From assembly GCF_000143415.4 (NCBI RefSeq), contig NW_003314319.1, positions 772,365 to 836,364 on the forward strand: 64,000 nucleotides of DNA, given 5' to 3'. Positions 32,792-44,704 of the stretch are shown here, in pieces; within the stretch, counting starts at the first letter, position 1; each line of letters begins with the position of its first letter. Made by a program: the position numbers and the translations under genes. The notes below the pieces were generated by a model. That model searched no databases and was not told the DNA's origin. It saw nothing but the letters and a program-made list of their open reading frames with translations. The DNA comes from Selaginella moellendorffii. Its lineage: Eukaryota; Streptophyta; Lycopodiopsida; Selaginellales; Selaginellaceae.

Positions 32792-33563
32792 CTACCAAGA
32801 GGCACAGAAGGTGATGAGATAATCAGACCCTGCAGTGCAAAACAGCGGAACATTAGTATCATCAAACGGGTAAGTCTTTGCCCGAGGACAACACTCCTTG
32901 AACAGCAAACTGAACTGATTTGTATGGCATTTATCCGGTCCCAAGAACTCATCCTCGCAGCAAAACTCATCAGCGCCAAACGCTAAGAAAGGACTGTTGC
33001 AAGCAACTGGAGTTCCCCTCGAATTCCAAACCAGCAGCTCCGAAGGACACCGCGAATTCAAGTCGCAGCTGCAGCCACCACTGAGGCAAACCGGATTGCT
33101 GCTTGAAACTTTCACCGCCAAGTTGTAGCCTTCGACCAGAGAGACGCTGTACTCGTCGATGAAATCGCGATGGAGCTTGAACTCGACTGTGGTAGCCGGG
33201 GGCGAATAAGTGCTGTTGCATCCGATTGCATTTGAGCAATCTCCTGTTTCGCAGCAGCCTGTGCCTAGAACTGTGTCAAACTGACAATTGGGGCGCCCCC
33301 AGAACTTGCCTGACCATCCCGTCGAAGCATAAACGTCAAAGAGTTGCCATGAGTCTAGCTTTGATCCTCCCTTTCCCAGCTGCGGATGACCGGAGTTTGG
33401 TAACCACGCAGGCCAAACGGGGAATGGACATGCGTTCCAGAGACGAATCCTTGTTGCTTCGGTTCCTGGTAACGGAGTGAACACAGAAAACAGAAGCAGG
33501 GAGATGCTTACCACTTCCGAAGATCAAAAGCTGAAGAAGCTTGAAGCTTGAAGGCGATTTCAT
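32792..33563 (-). CDS. Thaumatin-like protein (PR-5 family)
   Basis: Exon 1 is 33563-33512 and exon 2 is 33465-32792, with a 46-bp intron (donor GTAAGC, acceptor TTACCAG), giving 241 residues. The start at 33563 (MKSPSSFKLLQLLIF) supplies a signal peptide interrupted by the intron at its end, as is common in this family. Family blocks in order: RIRLWNACPFPVWPAW, GWSGKFWGRPNCQFD, ETGDC, TTVEFKLHRD, EYSVSLVEGYNLAV, CSCDLNSRCP, FCCEDEFLGPDKC, FKECCPRAKTYPFDD and DYLITFCASW at the end. There are 18 cysteines against the usual 16; the extra pair (GCC and ECC) could form an added disulfide. These are secreted, disulfide-rich defence proteins, often glucan-binding. It is intact and adjacent to NB-LRR copy C. 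The acidic cleft residues are mostly kept, with Glu in place of Asp in SLVEG. Confidence 0.93.
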
Positions 33564-33849
33564 TGCTTCCGTAATGCCTCCTCTTCTGCAAAAGCTTTTG
33601 TACCAGGGGAAAGGAAAAGTAAAGCTGCTGATGCTGTCGTTCACTTGTAGCTAGAGTTGTCTCCACGAAACCACAAACACCTGAAACTTCAGTCACAAGC
33701 ATTACCGTAGTTTAAAGGCTTCCGAATGCAAACTCCAGAATCTAAATGGCTTCCTTCCTCCCTCCTTCTACCTTGACTAGCCGCAACGTATTGGCTCCAG
33801 TGATCGTTTTCCTGATTCTCACAATCTCTGGTATAGGATTGCTTCAGCG

Positions 33850-35889
33850 TATGACGGATGATGTCTGGGACTGGAGCTGGGCAAAGGAACTGGATTTTAT
33901 AGCACGGCCATCCTCTGGCCGGATCCTGGTAACAACCAGAAAGGAAGGCATTTTGTGCAGCCTGGATGCAAAGGCATTTCCTGTGCATGAGCTATCAATG
34001 GACGAAAGTAAAAAGATGTTTTGGAAGTTTGCCTTCGGTGTGCATGATCCACAACCCAGTGACCCTGATGTTGTGAGATTTGCCGAGGAAATAGCTCAAA
34101 AATGTGAGGGACTTCCTCTAGCTCTGGAAGTGATTGGCAGTGCCATGGCTGTCCACAGAAGTGAAGGGCCACATGTGTGGGAAGAACGATATAAGAGGTT
34201 GCACTTGTCCAATGACCCAGACGTTGAGAAGCAGATGTTCAAGCGCTTGAAGTTCAGCTATGACGAGCTGGGAAACTATGAGGGTGAAAAGCTGCAAGAG
34301 TGCTTTCTCTATGTGGCCGCATTCCCAGAAGACAAGAAGATTGAGTTTTCTGAGTTGAGGAAATGTTGGATGGAGGTTGGGTCAGAACTCTCACCCACAC
34401 CGATTGTCAATGAACTGGAACGGAGATGTCTGGTCAAATAGATAAGTCTTGGAGGGATGACGAATTTATAATCGTACACGATATGCTACGCAAACTGTGC
34501 ATAAGAATCTTAAAAGGGAAGTACGGTCCACAGCAAGAGCACGAGAAGGGATGCCTGTTTGGATATGACTGGACAATTGGCATTCAGGATGCAACATTTG
34601 CTAAAGTCTCATTCATCTCAAAGAATGTTAGCAGCTATTTATCCGATAATCATGTGCGAGATGTCTTACTTTTGGATAAATGTGAAGGAGTTTCTAATGT
34701 GGATGACAGTCTTATCAAACGCATAGAAGGTGTCAAGGTACTGAGCTTGCGGGAATATGCTATGAGATCCATTTTATTCCAGAGAGCATTTCCAAGCTGA
34801 AAAATCTTCAAGTGCTTGACATTCGAGGAACAGATGTGAGTGAATTACCAGATGCGCTTTTCAGCCTGACATCGCTGAAATTTCTAAAATGTGATTCATG
34901 CACGCAGTTTAACATTGCATTACTCCCCCAGCTCTCCAACTTGGAAGAGCTGGAGCTCGACGTTGATCCAAACGAGGACTCATCAGTTGTGGATTGGACT
35001 AGAATTTCGCGTAAACTAAGACATTTAAATCTAGAAATGAGACAGGGTCCAATGAAGGTGCCAGAAAGCATGGGGACACTGGAGCACATTGAAACATTGT
35101 ATTTATGTGCAAAGAGCATCGACTTTGCCAGTGTCGTTGGACGATGGCAACTTATCAACCTAACACCATGTGAAATTTGTGTGGAGTACATCAGTAGAGC
35201 TCCCTTGAAGCGAATGTTTAAGAACTCAATCAGGCTTCAACAGTTTTACATCGATGGGGTAGAAGACAGTGAAAATAGTGATGACAGCTTTAAATGGTTG
35301 CCCCACCACCTAGAAACACTTGACATTGACTGCGGTGGTATCACTTGTTCAACCTGGATGGATCATTCCCTTGTCTTGGATATCTGCGTCTTACTAATCT
35401 ACACATTGCACAGTCAGAATTCAAGGATGATTTGGCTGCCAGTCTTCCAAATCTGAAGCAGTTGGACTTTTGGCTAGCTCCTGATATTGAATGGGAACAC
35501 TCGCCTCTCTTTGTGGCACAGCTCCCCAATCGCCTCGAGAGTCTGAAAATAACGGGTTGCATAAAGAGACTGTTGTTGCCAACAGAGAGGTCATCACTCA
35601 AAGGCTCAGATTCTGGTGCACGAAGATGCAAAATGATTTCTTTGAGCCATCAGATCAAATGACTGATATAGAAGATGTGCGCTTTGATGAGACTATCGTT
35701 CCATTGTCCATTGCATCGCTGCCAGGTTTGAAACGTCTTACCATTTATGGGCGAAGCGTCATACAGAACGAAGCACTGTGGTTCCACACTCAGAGCCAGG
35801 GCGCACTTCCCAGGCTGGAATCGCTAATCTGCCCGGAAGGCATGAAAATTCCACCTTGGCTTGAGGACCGCCCCAATCTCAAGATATAG
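33850..35889 (+). pseudogene. NB-ARC-LRR disease-resistance-like gene, copy C, 5'-truncated
   Basis: Homology enters in the kinase-2 motif (DDVWDWSWAKELDF) at about 33858, directly behind unrelated sequence from the thaumatin gene's upstream region. P-loop and coiled-coil are missing. RNBS-B, GLPL (CEGLPLALEVIGSAM) and the VHDMLRKL motif are present. A deletion at 34437 (CLVK*) and another at about 34770 shift the frame. The LRR part is open in pieces (34812-35456, 35491-35889) and ends WLEDRPNLKI. The upstream 105 nt of the open frame add an N-terminal hydrophobic segment (VLAPVIVFLILTISGIGLL) by chance fusion. It is non-functional as an NB-LRR. Confidence 0.88.
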
Positions 35890-35994
35890 AAGTTTTAATT
35901 TCCAAAGCGTTTTCTGTAGTTTTGACGTCTCACCTTTACGTAGTTCGACATATTTCTACTCTAAATCAATATATACAAAAATGCGACTGCACCG

Positions 35995-36990
35995 CTACTC
36001 TTCCACCAGGAGAGCTTCGCCTCTCACGCCCCTGGCAATCTCTAGCACCTCGGGTTTGCTCCTTGTCAATTCCAATTCTTGTTCAGCTGCTACCTCGGTT
36101 TTGCGCACAGCAGCACCACCTTTGCCGGCTCTTATCCTCGCCAGGAAACCTCTCACGAGAGCCTGCATTTTCGTCGCAGCGCCCTGGATGTACACGGCCT
36201 GGATCCGCTTCTCACGCTCGATGCGCAGAGTGAGAGGCAACCCCTGCGTTAATTCGAGCCAAACGTAAGTATCAAAAGCTTGGAATAGCAGCTACTTACA
36301 GTTGGTCCGATCTTATACAGCGTCAGCGTTTCCAGCAGCTCCTTGAAAGGGATTCCTTTGTTTGGAACTCGAAAACTCATCACCTCGTACTCTATTCTCA
36401 TCTACCTGAGGAGAACAAAGAAAAAAACGAGTGAGAGACAAAGAGAGATTGACAGGAACCCGCGAAACCATTGGGTCGAGTATTTGTAGCGCCGGCCGAA
36501 CGGATCCCCGAGGGCGTTTCAAATCGTCGCAGCTTGTGCATGCCAATGTATCCTGTAGCACTGGACGATTGTAAAGTTAGTTCTACAAGGACTTGAACGT
36601 TAAGTGGCTTACTTGGGATCGAATCGTTCTTGGCTCCACAAGTTTCTATATGCTAACAGGTGCTCCAGCATGACCATAGAGTTCTCGTTCACAAGGCCGA
36701 AGGTTACAGCATCCAGTATGACAGCCACCAACAAGTTCATGAATATGTGACTCCCGACCAAGACCAAGAAGGCAAAGAAGATAATGCCGCCCTCTGGATA
36801 GCCACAATCATCGCCGAGTAGTGTTTTACCGTTGGTGCAGGCGGGTGCATCAATTGTGGTATCCATCATAACGCAAGACCAGTTATCAAGAGTTGTAACC
36901 TGTACAAGAACAGCGAAACTGAAAGTGATAGAAAAACAAGCCTCAGAGGTGAACTCCTGCTCCGAAATTTGCTGCCATCCGGGAGCAAGA
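35995..36990 (-). pseudogene. Four-domain Ca2+ channel, copy C: domain IV pore to C-terminus
   Basis: Minus strand. Pore helix IV and filter VTTLDNWSCVMMD (Asp codon at about 36885), an extracellular loop with CTNGKTLLGDDCGYPEGG, S6 (IIFFAFLVLVGSHIFMNLL), then VENF-equivalent LVNENSMVMLEHLL and RFDPK. After an intron comes a post-IVS6 segment (TGYIGMHKL region), then REKRIQAVYIQGAATKMQAL, an IQ-type calmodulin-binding motif, ending EALLVEE at 35995. This is the layout of the C-terminus of Cav/NALCN-type channels. Everything upstream of the pore is missing; the join to another gene falls within an intron at about 36950. It is convergent with NB-LRR copy C (about 100 bp apart). Confidence 0.75.
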
Positions 36991-37690
36991 TCTGCGAGAG
37001 AGGTCCTGCCAGGAGTTCTGCGCTGCCTTGGTATAAGCTCGTATGGCTTGGTCATAATGCACCGCTTTAAAGCCTCCCGCTCCCCTTCCAAGCGACATGA
37101 TCGATTTTCTGGCAGAGAGAACAGCGACGGAGGGAGAAGCGGTCCTCGTCGGGATCCAATCCACGTCGGGAGAAGCGGTCCTCGATGGTTCCCACTCGAT
37201 CATCTTTGGAGGCGGCGGCGCTTCCGCAAGATCATCGCGCATGAAATCCTCGTCGCCGTCAATCTGTGCCTCCTGTGGCTGCCTCGCCCTGGAGAAGAGC
37301 TCTTGTTTGTTGTCGGCCGCCCATAGAGCCGAGCGGTCTCATCTCGCTCTGGCATCACCGCATACAAACATCGTTCCAATGCTGCGTAGAACAAACGGAT
37401 CGAGCGCACGCCTTGGTGCAAGCATCCAAATCCGAGACCCCATACACAGTGACGCACAAATTGGGCGTCACATCCTTTTCAAAGCTGCCCACTCGCTTCA
37501 TCATCGGATCTGACACGCACACGCGCTTGCAAGCGAATCTATCCTGGGAATCCAAATCCTGCTGCTGCTGCTCGCTCTCATCGAGCGATGATCGCCAGCG
37601 CCGCCATCTCTCCGCAATGCCAATCACCATTGTTAAAGCTAGAAAGGGGAAAAAGTGAGTGAGGTGGGCATCTTTCTGTCCAACCAATGT
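36943..37690 (-). pseudogene. Cys-rich gene remnant of the tandem unit, copy C
   Basis: On the minus strand, 37690-37355 encodes a conserved-looking segment: DRFACKRVCVSDPMMKRVG, then CVTVYGVSDLDACTKAC, SVCSTQHWNDVCMR, cut by a TGA where copies D and E read further Cys residues. Downstream pieces in other frames (MRDDLAEAPPPPKMIEWEPS; GWQQISEQEFT) recur in copy D. The Cys pattern with NWNDVC/RRCQSEC resembles an uncharacterised plant protein type, which I cannot name with certainty. The 3' end is fused to the channel fragment. It is present three times in the array (also 51003-51606 and 58620-58960), always upstream of the channel on the same strand. Confidence 0.4.
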
Positions 37691-39008
37691 AAATCATGCT
37701 CGCCACTCTCTTCCCTTGCATCACTAGCACTTGAGGTATATGACACAGCGCCACTCTTGCCGCTCTTCCCGCGCCGCCACAGCCGGATCATCGTGGCGGA
37801 GCCTGTGATTCCCTAGCACACGAGCCACTAAGCTATCCACTCGTAGATTAGAAGGATTGTATCGATATACAAGGAAAGAAAGAATATCCACTTGGAGCCA
37901 GAGGGTACGGCCTCGATTGTGCCAAACCCGGGAAAGGAGAAGAGCCTCACGTCACATCGCTAGACAACGCTCTTAAAGAATTTTGGAGCACGGCATCAAT
38001 GGGAGTCGAACCGCGACTGTTGCTAGTCGAACCCCGGATGTTCTCCACGTGCGGTAGGGTTGAAGGATTGTGTGGATGGGGGGGATTGTCGACTGTGGTG
38101 TGCCGCGCGGTCATCATCAGCAATGGCGCCGCTGGAGCTGAGCATCAATCCATTGGTTTGGTCCGGGCGCTCGGCCTTGCCAGCAGCTACACCATCTATA
38201 AGAGTTCTTTTGCTCGCTGCGCGCGTCTTGTTCCCGGCGCTGGCATCACATCCAAGGGTATTGTGGATTTTTCGGAGCTCCTAGTCTCGATCCGGTTCGT
38301 GGCGCGCCCCAAATTTCGCACAGCCGATGCATGACGACGGTGTAGCGGCATCGGGTGTCGATGACCACTATTCCAGGTCTCGCGTTTTCATGTGTGCAAG
38401 AGGATTGGACAGAATTGATGAGGAGATAGATCGCTCGCCGGTATGCTCAGCAGGCGCTATGATCCACCGTTACCGGTAAAACATCCTACTGGAACACCGC
38501 CAACGCGCAGATCAACAAGGTTATGTATTCTCCTCTACAGGAAGAATGTGCTTCCACCGCTTTGAGTAAGACCAAGATCGGCGCATCGGTGTGGATTTCG
38601 TTGGAGCGAATGCGAACAGTGAAGCCGGTGCTTGTTCTCGGGCTTTTTGATACTCTGAAGATCGTGCCAGTAGTATCGAACATGGTACCGCATTGTCGTC
38701 CAGGATCTTGCGAATGGTCATCTTTCGTTCCTTTTGCCGCTTCTTCTTCACAGGTGTTAAGAATGGAACCTAGAGTTCGTGGTGTTTCGTACATGAAGGA
38801 TTACGGCAACGCGAGGTGGATCGAGAAATGAGGATCGATCAGAAGAACACGCTCGTGAGTAGAGTTGGAACGAAGAAGGCCAAGAACGCGGTAAGTTTTC
38901 TATTGTTTCTATTGTTTCTTCGTTTTTTTTTCTTACAACTTTTTCTCCAGCTGCAAAGAATGTCGAGAGCTGATTGATCTAAGGACGCGCATTTTGATTC
39001 TGGAGGCC
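37691..39008. other. Spacer without a supported gene
   Basis: 37800-38060 matches 51800-51990 (GACAACGCTCTTAAAGAATTTT and GTCGAACC-type stretches). ORFs at 38060-38284 and 38523-38831 have no recognisable domain. A splice-like GCGGTAAG...TTCTCCAG at 38888-38950 hints at an upstream exon of the MAP65 gene, but no coding support was found. Confidence 0.5.
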
Positions 39009-40465
39009 ATGGAAGGCGAGGACACGACTTACCGATCGCTGCTGCGGGAGCTCCAGGTAAGCCTCGGGTGCTCGCGAAATATTGCCTCTGGAGTTTCTCA
39101 CGATCGCGGTGGATCGGCCGCGCGTAGAGCATCTGGGAGGAGATGGGGGAGAGCGACGAGGAGAGGGACAGAATGCTGCTCCAGCTGGAGCAAGAATGCC
39201 TGGATGTGTACCGGTGGAAGGTGGATCAAGCGAATTGCGTGAGGGCTGGGCTGCACCAGCTGCTGGCGGATTCCGAGTCGGAGCTCGCGTCGCTCCTGTT
39301 GCTCCTGGGTGATCGCCCTTGCACGGTATGCTTTGTTTGATCCATCTCACAGTGCTTTTCCAATGCCCGTTGTTCTTCCTCCCAGTTAGAGAAGAGGTCG
39401 GGCAATACTCTGCGGGAGCAGCTCTTGTCCGTCTCACCTCAGTTAGAATGCTTGCGTCTGCGGAAAGAGGAGCGGCTGATTTGAGGACGTGCAATGCCAG
39501 ATACAAAGGCTCTCTCAGGAGATATCGCCAGGGACATTGCAAGAGGCCGAGAATGTATATTATTATATCAGGTATAAATTTATTCTGTTTACATTTCTTG
39601 GCTGATGTGTCGTGTGCACAGGGATGGTGGACTTGTCAGAGCTACTTGCTACAATCGAAAGTAGTATCGCGGAGGCGAAGGAAGAATCACTCGGTAGACA
39701 AGATATAATGGAAAGAATGGAACGATGGATTAGTGCATGTGAAGAAGAAAGTTGGCTTGAAGAATACAATAAGGTATGAGCGTTACGCTATTTCACTTAT
39801 TCATTTTCGATTGTAGGATGAAAGCCGCTTCAATGCAACCAGAGGAGCACATTTGAATCTAAAACGTGCAGAAAGAGCTCGTGTCATCGTGGCCAAACTC
39901 CCCAGTGCGTTTGAATTCTTTGTTTGCTATTTCCTTTTCTCAGTTTTCACAACCCTTTTGCAGATCTTCTTGAATCATTGAAGTCCAAAACGCGAAAGAG
40001 GCAGGCCCTTCTTATATAACGGGGTAAGTAAGTGATTTTCGTAGACGCTTCTGAGAGTGCTTTGCAGATTTCTCTACTGGCAATTCTAGAAGAATATAGC
40101 TTGCTACGACGAGAGAAAGAAAAAGAAAAGCGCCGACTGAGGGTAACTCTGCAGTTTAGTGCCTGTTGAGACGTTAACTGGCTAAATGCAGGAGGAGAAG
40201 AGAATGCAGGAGCAACTGCAAACTGAGCAGGAGCTGCTCTACGTCCAAAAAGGGACAGGTGGGACTTCGCGTGAGTGGAAACAATGCAAACCGACGACTT
40301 TCGATAGTCCCTGAGCTTTTACCCGCACCTAAGGCTAGCAATCAGGGTCCTCAAAAGGGTACCCGGGTGAAACGCTACTCTCCGATGTTATATTACGTTG
40401 CCTTGCGTAAGGATCCCGAAGGTTCTTCGATTGGATCAGCTCCGGATTCTCCTGTTGCAGCATGA
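39009..40465 (+). pseudogene. MAP65: MAP65 (PRC1/Ase1-type microtubule-associated protein), internally deleted
   Basis: Exon 1 is 39009-39056 (MEGEDTTYRSLLRELQ). Exon 2 is 39128-39325 (SIWEEMGESDEERDRMLLQL, a hallmark of plant MAP65 N-termini). Exon 3 starts at 39386 and breaks after RLRKEERLI* by a deletion. The frame then resumes in the microtubule-binding half at about 39623 (MVDLSELLATIESSIAEAK). Exons with [20 protein letters not shown] (39819 onward), AILEEYSLLRREKEKEKRR and EEKRMQEQLQTEQELL follow, and the tail GNNANRRLS ends at 40465. Introns are 40-70 bp. The central spectrin-like region (roughly residues 110-290 of the family) is missing and at least one shift precedes the tail. MAP65 proteins cross-link antiparallel microtubules in the phragmoplast; this copy is non-functional. 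Confidence 0.85.
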
Positions 40466-40853
40466 AGGTCAGGTTTTTGTTAGAATGGACCCTTGCGTGA
40501 TGTTTTGCCTGTGGTGGCCAGGGCAGTTTTGAAAATTAGGACGATAAGCGGGGTGTAAGTAGAGTTTGTTTCTTGCTATCAAGGCTAATCGAGTATCCTT
40601 TTTCCAGTGCTCCGTGTTTTGTGTATTGGGAAAGCGTAGGAGCGTGTGCTATTTGTTCAAAGCTTTCATTGGTGCAAAGCATCGAACTAATTGTTTCGTG
40701 TTAAGTTTCATTAAAGGTACATACAAGTCTTGGTTTGCTTACACTTGGAACTTTAAATTCTTCGCGCAGCTTCGGCTGTCGAGAATTGACGCAGACAAGG
40801 TTCACACAGGTTATACTCTCAAATGATTGAAAGGATCGCAGGCTTGACATGCT

Positions 40854-41286
40854 ATGTACAAGAGAGCCGAAACAACGCTTTTAAACGGACTCCATTCCTT
40901 GGCAGCGGGCAAGGACCAAAGCATGGCCAGGGCCGGGGCTAGCTTACTTCCTGTCCTTCTCGAGAATTCTCAGGTAAGCACATCTTTCGAGCTCGCAGCT
41001 CTCTTCACTAACAGCTTCTCTGCAGGGATGCTTCACCAAAAGCGACTACAACATCTTCCCTGTTGCAGGCTGCAAGAAAGACACCGGTCCACCTTTCAAA
41101 GACGGCTGCGGCCTCGCATTCTCCGTGAACGTGACCGACACTCCGGATCCACACTCGCAGCCTGTTGGAAAGTACCGGGGAGTGGAGTTCTTCGTGGACA
41201 ACGGCACCATCGCGCACCTGTCTGGGCATGTCACCTTGGATGATCTCCAGTGCACGGTGAGCTTCCAGGACGGACCGGGGCCATAG
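40854..41286 (+). CDS. Small hypothetical protein, two exons
   Basis: Exons 40854-40973 and 41026-41286 (52-bp intron, GTAAGC...CTGCAG, phase 0) give a 126-residue open frame. The N-terminus (MYKRAETTLLNGLHSLAAGKD) is not a clear signal peptide. The second exon has GCFTKSDYNIFPVAGCKKD, a DGCGLAFSVNVTD stretch, YRGVEFFVDNGTIAHLSGHV and a single late Cys (LQCTVSF), which read like a compact beta-rich fold. No family is recognised. It could instead be the 3' end of a longer gene starting in 40466-40853, where a plus ORF (40566-40826) has no clear link. It sits about 160 bp upstream of NB-LRR copy D. Confidence 0.45.
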
Positions 41287-41447
41287 AGACTATGCGGCCT
41301 TGTTTAGAGCCTCTAGAAGTTTCCAGGAGAAGGACATTTGCTCCAGCGCGTCCAAGAGACGACTCTGGTACTTACCTGGAGACCACGTAAGAAGTTTTGG
41401 CCTTATATCGGTGCCATTTTAGCTGAAGCGGACACGATTTTTCGATC

Positions 41448-44400
41448 ATGGAGTGTGTGAGCGGCTTGCTGAGCCAGCTGTGTGGCTTGGGTCTGGACGC
41501 TGCCAAGAAGGTTTGGGACTGCAATGCCAACATTGAAAGGCTGGGGAATGCCATGGCACCCCACATTCAGGCCAAGATCGACGCTTTCGGTCGCCACAAG
41601 GAGCGAAATGGACGTGGCTTTATGTTTTCTGAAGCGGCCGAGGAATGCTTGGAGCGTGTCAGGAAATGGAATAGCAAGGCGCAAGAACTCTTGAGATCAC
41701 GCAACAACAGGATCTGGAGCCCCGTTAGACGGTATGTTTTGCAGCATTTTTGTGCAAGAAGGCTGAATTTATTTCTTCATATAGGTACAAGCGGAGTGGC
41801 AAGATCATGGAGTGCATAAGCTCCTACCAGGATCTCCTGTCGCAGATCGAAAGTCACGGGCACGAGCTGAATGTGGACATTGCGATGCTGGAAAAGGGGG
41901 GGGGGGGGGGGCAGCATCCAGGCCTTGCTTAACAAGTTTCATACTCACAAGCAACGGAATCCAGAGTTCCGCTATTCTGATGGAGCCGAGGAGTGTCTTG
42001 ATCTTGTCACAAAATGGAACGACAACGCGCAAGCACTGCTGGGATCACAGTAAGCTTACACAAGAGCTCTAACAAAATATCTGTGGATCTTTCACAGGGA
42101 GAAGCGTTATGGCGAGATCTCGAAGCTGATACACAGCTACGAGGGCGATCTCCTTCCGAAAATGGAAAGGTACGAGCGAGAAGAGTTGAGAGTGATAAAG
42201 CCGAGCACTAGCTTCGCCGTACGGAGTTCCCCGCAAGACAGAGGCCCTGCAAAAAAATATGTACGGCGTGTTGTTCCTGTGGCCACGTTTGGGGGCCATG
42301 AGCAACTGCTGGATGAGGTGGTGAATGCCCTCTTGGATCCTGAAGCCCGTAGCAAATGGGTTGGACTGTTGGGAATGGGAGGGTGTGGAAAGACCACCCT
42401 CGCAAGCTGCCCGCACAATGACGAGAGGGTGCGGGAGCATTTCCATGACTACATTGTGTGGATCACTGTGAAGAAAGATGCTTCGGAGGACGATCTCAAG
42501 GCCCAGCTCCTCAACGCTCTTGAATGGGGTGAAATGAAAGAGAGGGCCAAAGGAAGCCTTGACGACGTGCAGCACTTGGCACGCGATGTTGCTGGTGGTA
42601 ACCGTGTCTTGCTGGTACTGGATGATGTGTGGGACTGGAGCTGGGCAAAGGAACTGGATTTTATAGCACGGCCATCCTCTGGCCGGATCCTGGTAACAAC
42701 CAGAAAGGAAGGCATTTTGCGCAGTCTGGATGCAAAGGCATTTCCTGTGCATGAGCTATCAATGGACGAAAGCAAAAAGATGTTTTGGAAGTTTGCCTTC
42801 GGTGTGCATGATCCACAACCCAGTGACCCTGATGTGGGATTTGCCAAGAAAATAGCTCGAAAATGTGAGGGACTTCCTCTAGCTCTGGAAGTGATTGGCA
42901 GTGCCATGGCTGTCCACAGAAGTGAAGGGCCACATGTGTGGGAAGAACGATATAAAAGGTTGCACTTGTCCAATGATCCAGACGTTGAGAAGTAGATGTT
43001 CAAGCGCTTGAAGTTCAGCTATGACGAACTGGGAAAGTATGAGGGTGAAAAGCTGCAAGAGTGCTTTCTCTATCTGGCTGCATTCCCAGAAGACGAGGAG
43101 ATTGAGTTTACTGAGTTGAGGAAATGTTGGATGGAGGTTGGGTCAGAACTCTCACCCACAGCGATTGTCAATGAACTGGAACGGAGATGCCTGGTCAAGA
43201 TATATAAGTCTTGGAGGGATGAAGAAGCTCCTGGTTATATAATCGTACACGATATGCTACGCAAACTGTGCATAAGAATCTTAAAAGGGAAGTACAGTCC
43301 ACAGCAAGAGCACGAGAAGGATGCCTGTTTGGATATGACTGGACAATTGGCATTCGGGATGCAACATTTGCTAAAGTCTCATTCTTCTCATGGCAGCTTT
43401 CTATCCGATAATCATGTGCGTGATGTCTTACTTCTGGATAAATGTAAAGGACTTTCTAATGTGGATGACAATCTTATCAATCACATACAAGGTGTCAAGG
43501 TATTGAGCTTGCGGAAATGCTCTAAGATCCATTTTATTCCAGAGAGCATTTCCAAGCTGAAAAACCTTCAACTGCTTGACATTCGAGGAACAAAAGCGAG
43601 TCAACTACCAGATGCGCTTTTCAGCCTGACATCACTGAAATATCTAAAATCTACTCAGTTTGCATTACTGCCCCAGCTCTCCAACTTGGAAGAGCTGGAG
43701 CTGACCCTTGATTCAAAAGAAGACTCATCAGTTGTGGATTTGACTGGAATTTCGCGTAAACTAAAACTTCTAGAGCTAAGAATGATAGATGGTACAATGA
43801 AGGTGCCAGAAAGCATGGGGACACTGGAGCACATTGAAACATTGGTTTTACATGCAAAGAGCATCGACTTTGTCAGTATCGTTGGGCTATGGCAACTTGT
43901 CAACCTAAGAACATGTGAAATTCACATGGAATCCGTCAGTAGACTTCCGTTGAAGCGAATGTTTAAGAAATCAATCAGGCTTAAAGATTTTTCCATTTCT
44001 GGGGTAGAAGACAGTGAAAATAATGATGACAGTGGCTGCAACTACGATATTTACGCATCCGTGAAATTATAAACCTATCTTGGTTGCCCCACCGCCTAGA
44101 AAAACTTGAAATTGACTGCAGTCGTATCCACTTCTTCAACCTGGTCCATGGACCATTCCCAGGTGTTAAATTTCTGATACTTACTAATCTACACTTTGCA
44201 CAGTCAGAATTCAAGGATGATTTTGCTGCCAGTCTTCCAAATCTGAAGGAGTTGGAGTTTGAGCTAGCTCCTGATATTGAATGGGAGCACTTGCCTCTCT
44301 TTGTGACACAGCTCCCCAATCGCCTCGAGTCTCTGGGAATAACGGGTTGCATAAAGAGACTGTTGTTGCCAACCGAGAGGTCATCACTCAAGGTTCAATT

Positions 44401-44704
44401 TCTTTCAGTATGGTGCAGGAAGATGCAAAATGATTTCTTTGAGCCATCAGATCAAATGACTGATATAGAAGCCATGCACTTGATCAGTGATGATGAGACT
44501 ATCGTTCCATCGTCCATTGCATCGCTGCCATGTTTGAAACGTCTTAACATTTCGGGGCGAAGCGTGATACATAACGATGCACTGTGGTCCCACAATCACA
44601 GCCAGGGCGCATTTCCCAGGCTGAAAAGGCTAGACTGCCCGGAAGGCATGAAAATTCCACCTTGGCTTGAGGACCGCCCCAATCTCAAGACACGTAAGTT
44701 TTAA
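41448..44704 (+). pseudogene. NB-ARC-LRR disease-resistance-like gene, copy D, most complete but broken
   Basis: Start at 41448 (MECVSGLLSQLCGLGLDAAK), a helical N-terminal domain of RPS2/RPS5-like coiled-coil type. Introns are at 41732-41785 and about 42052-42097. A run of 16 G (41896-41911) shifts the frame inside exon 2. The NB-ARC domain (42162 on) has P-loop GMGGCGKTT (near 42375), kinase-2 LLVLDDVW (near 42610), RNBS-B, GLPL (near 42870) and VHDMLRKL (near 43248). A TAG at 42993-42995 replaces the CAG of the other copies. A deletion at about 44033 shifts the LRR frame, which resumes at 44084 and ends at 44704. Intact relatives are cytosolic immune receptors. The gene ends 92 bp from the stop of the convergent channel gene. 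Confidence 0.9.

Noticed and set aside
38060-38831. Small genes upstream of MAP65
   Set aside because: No domains, signal or splice support, and reading frames on both strands are equally open.
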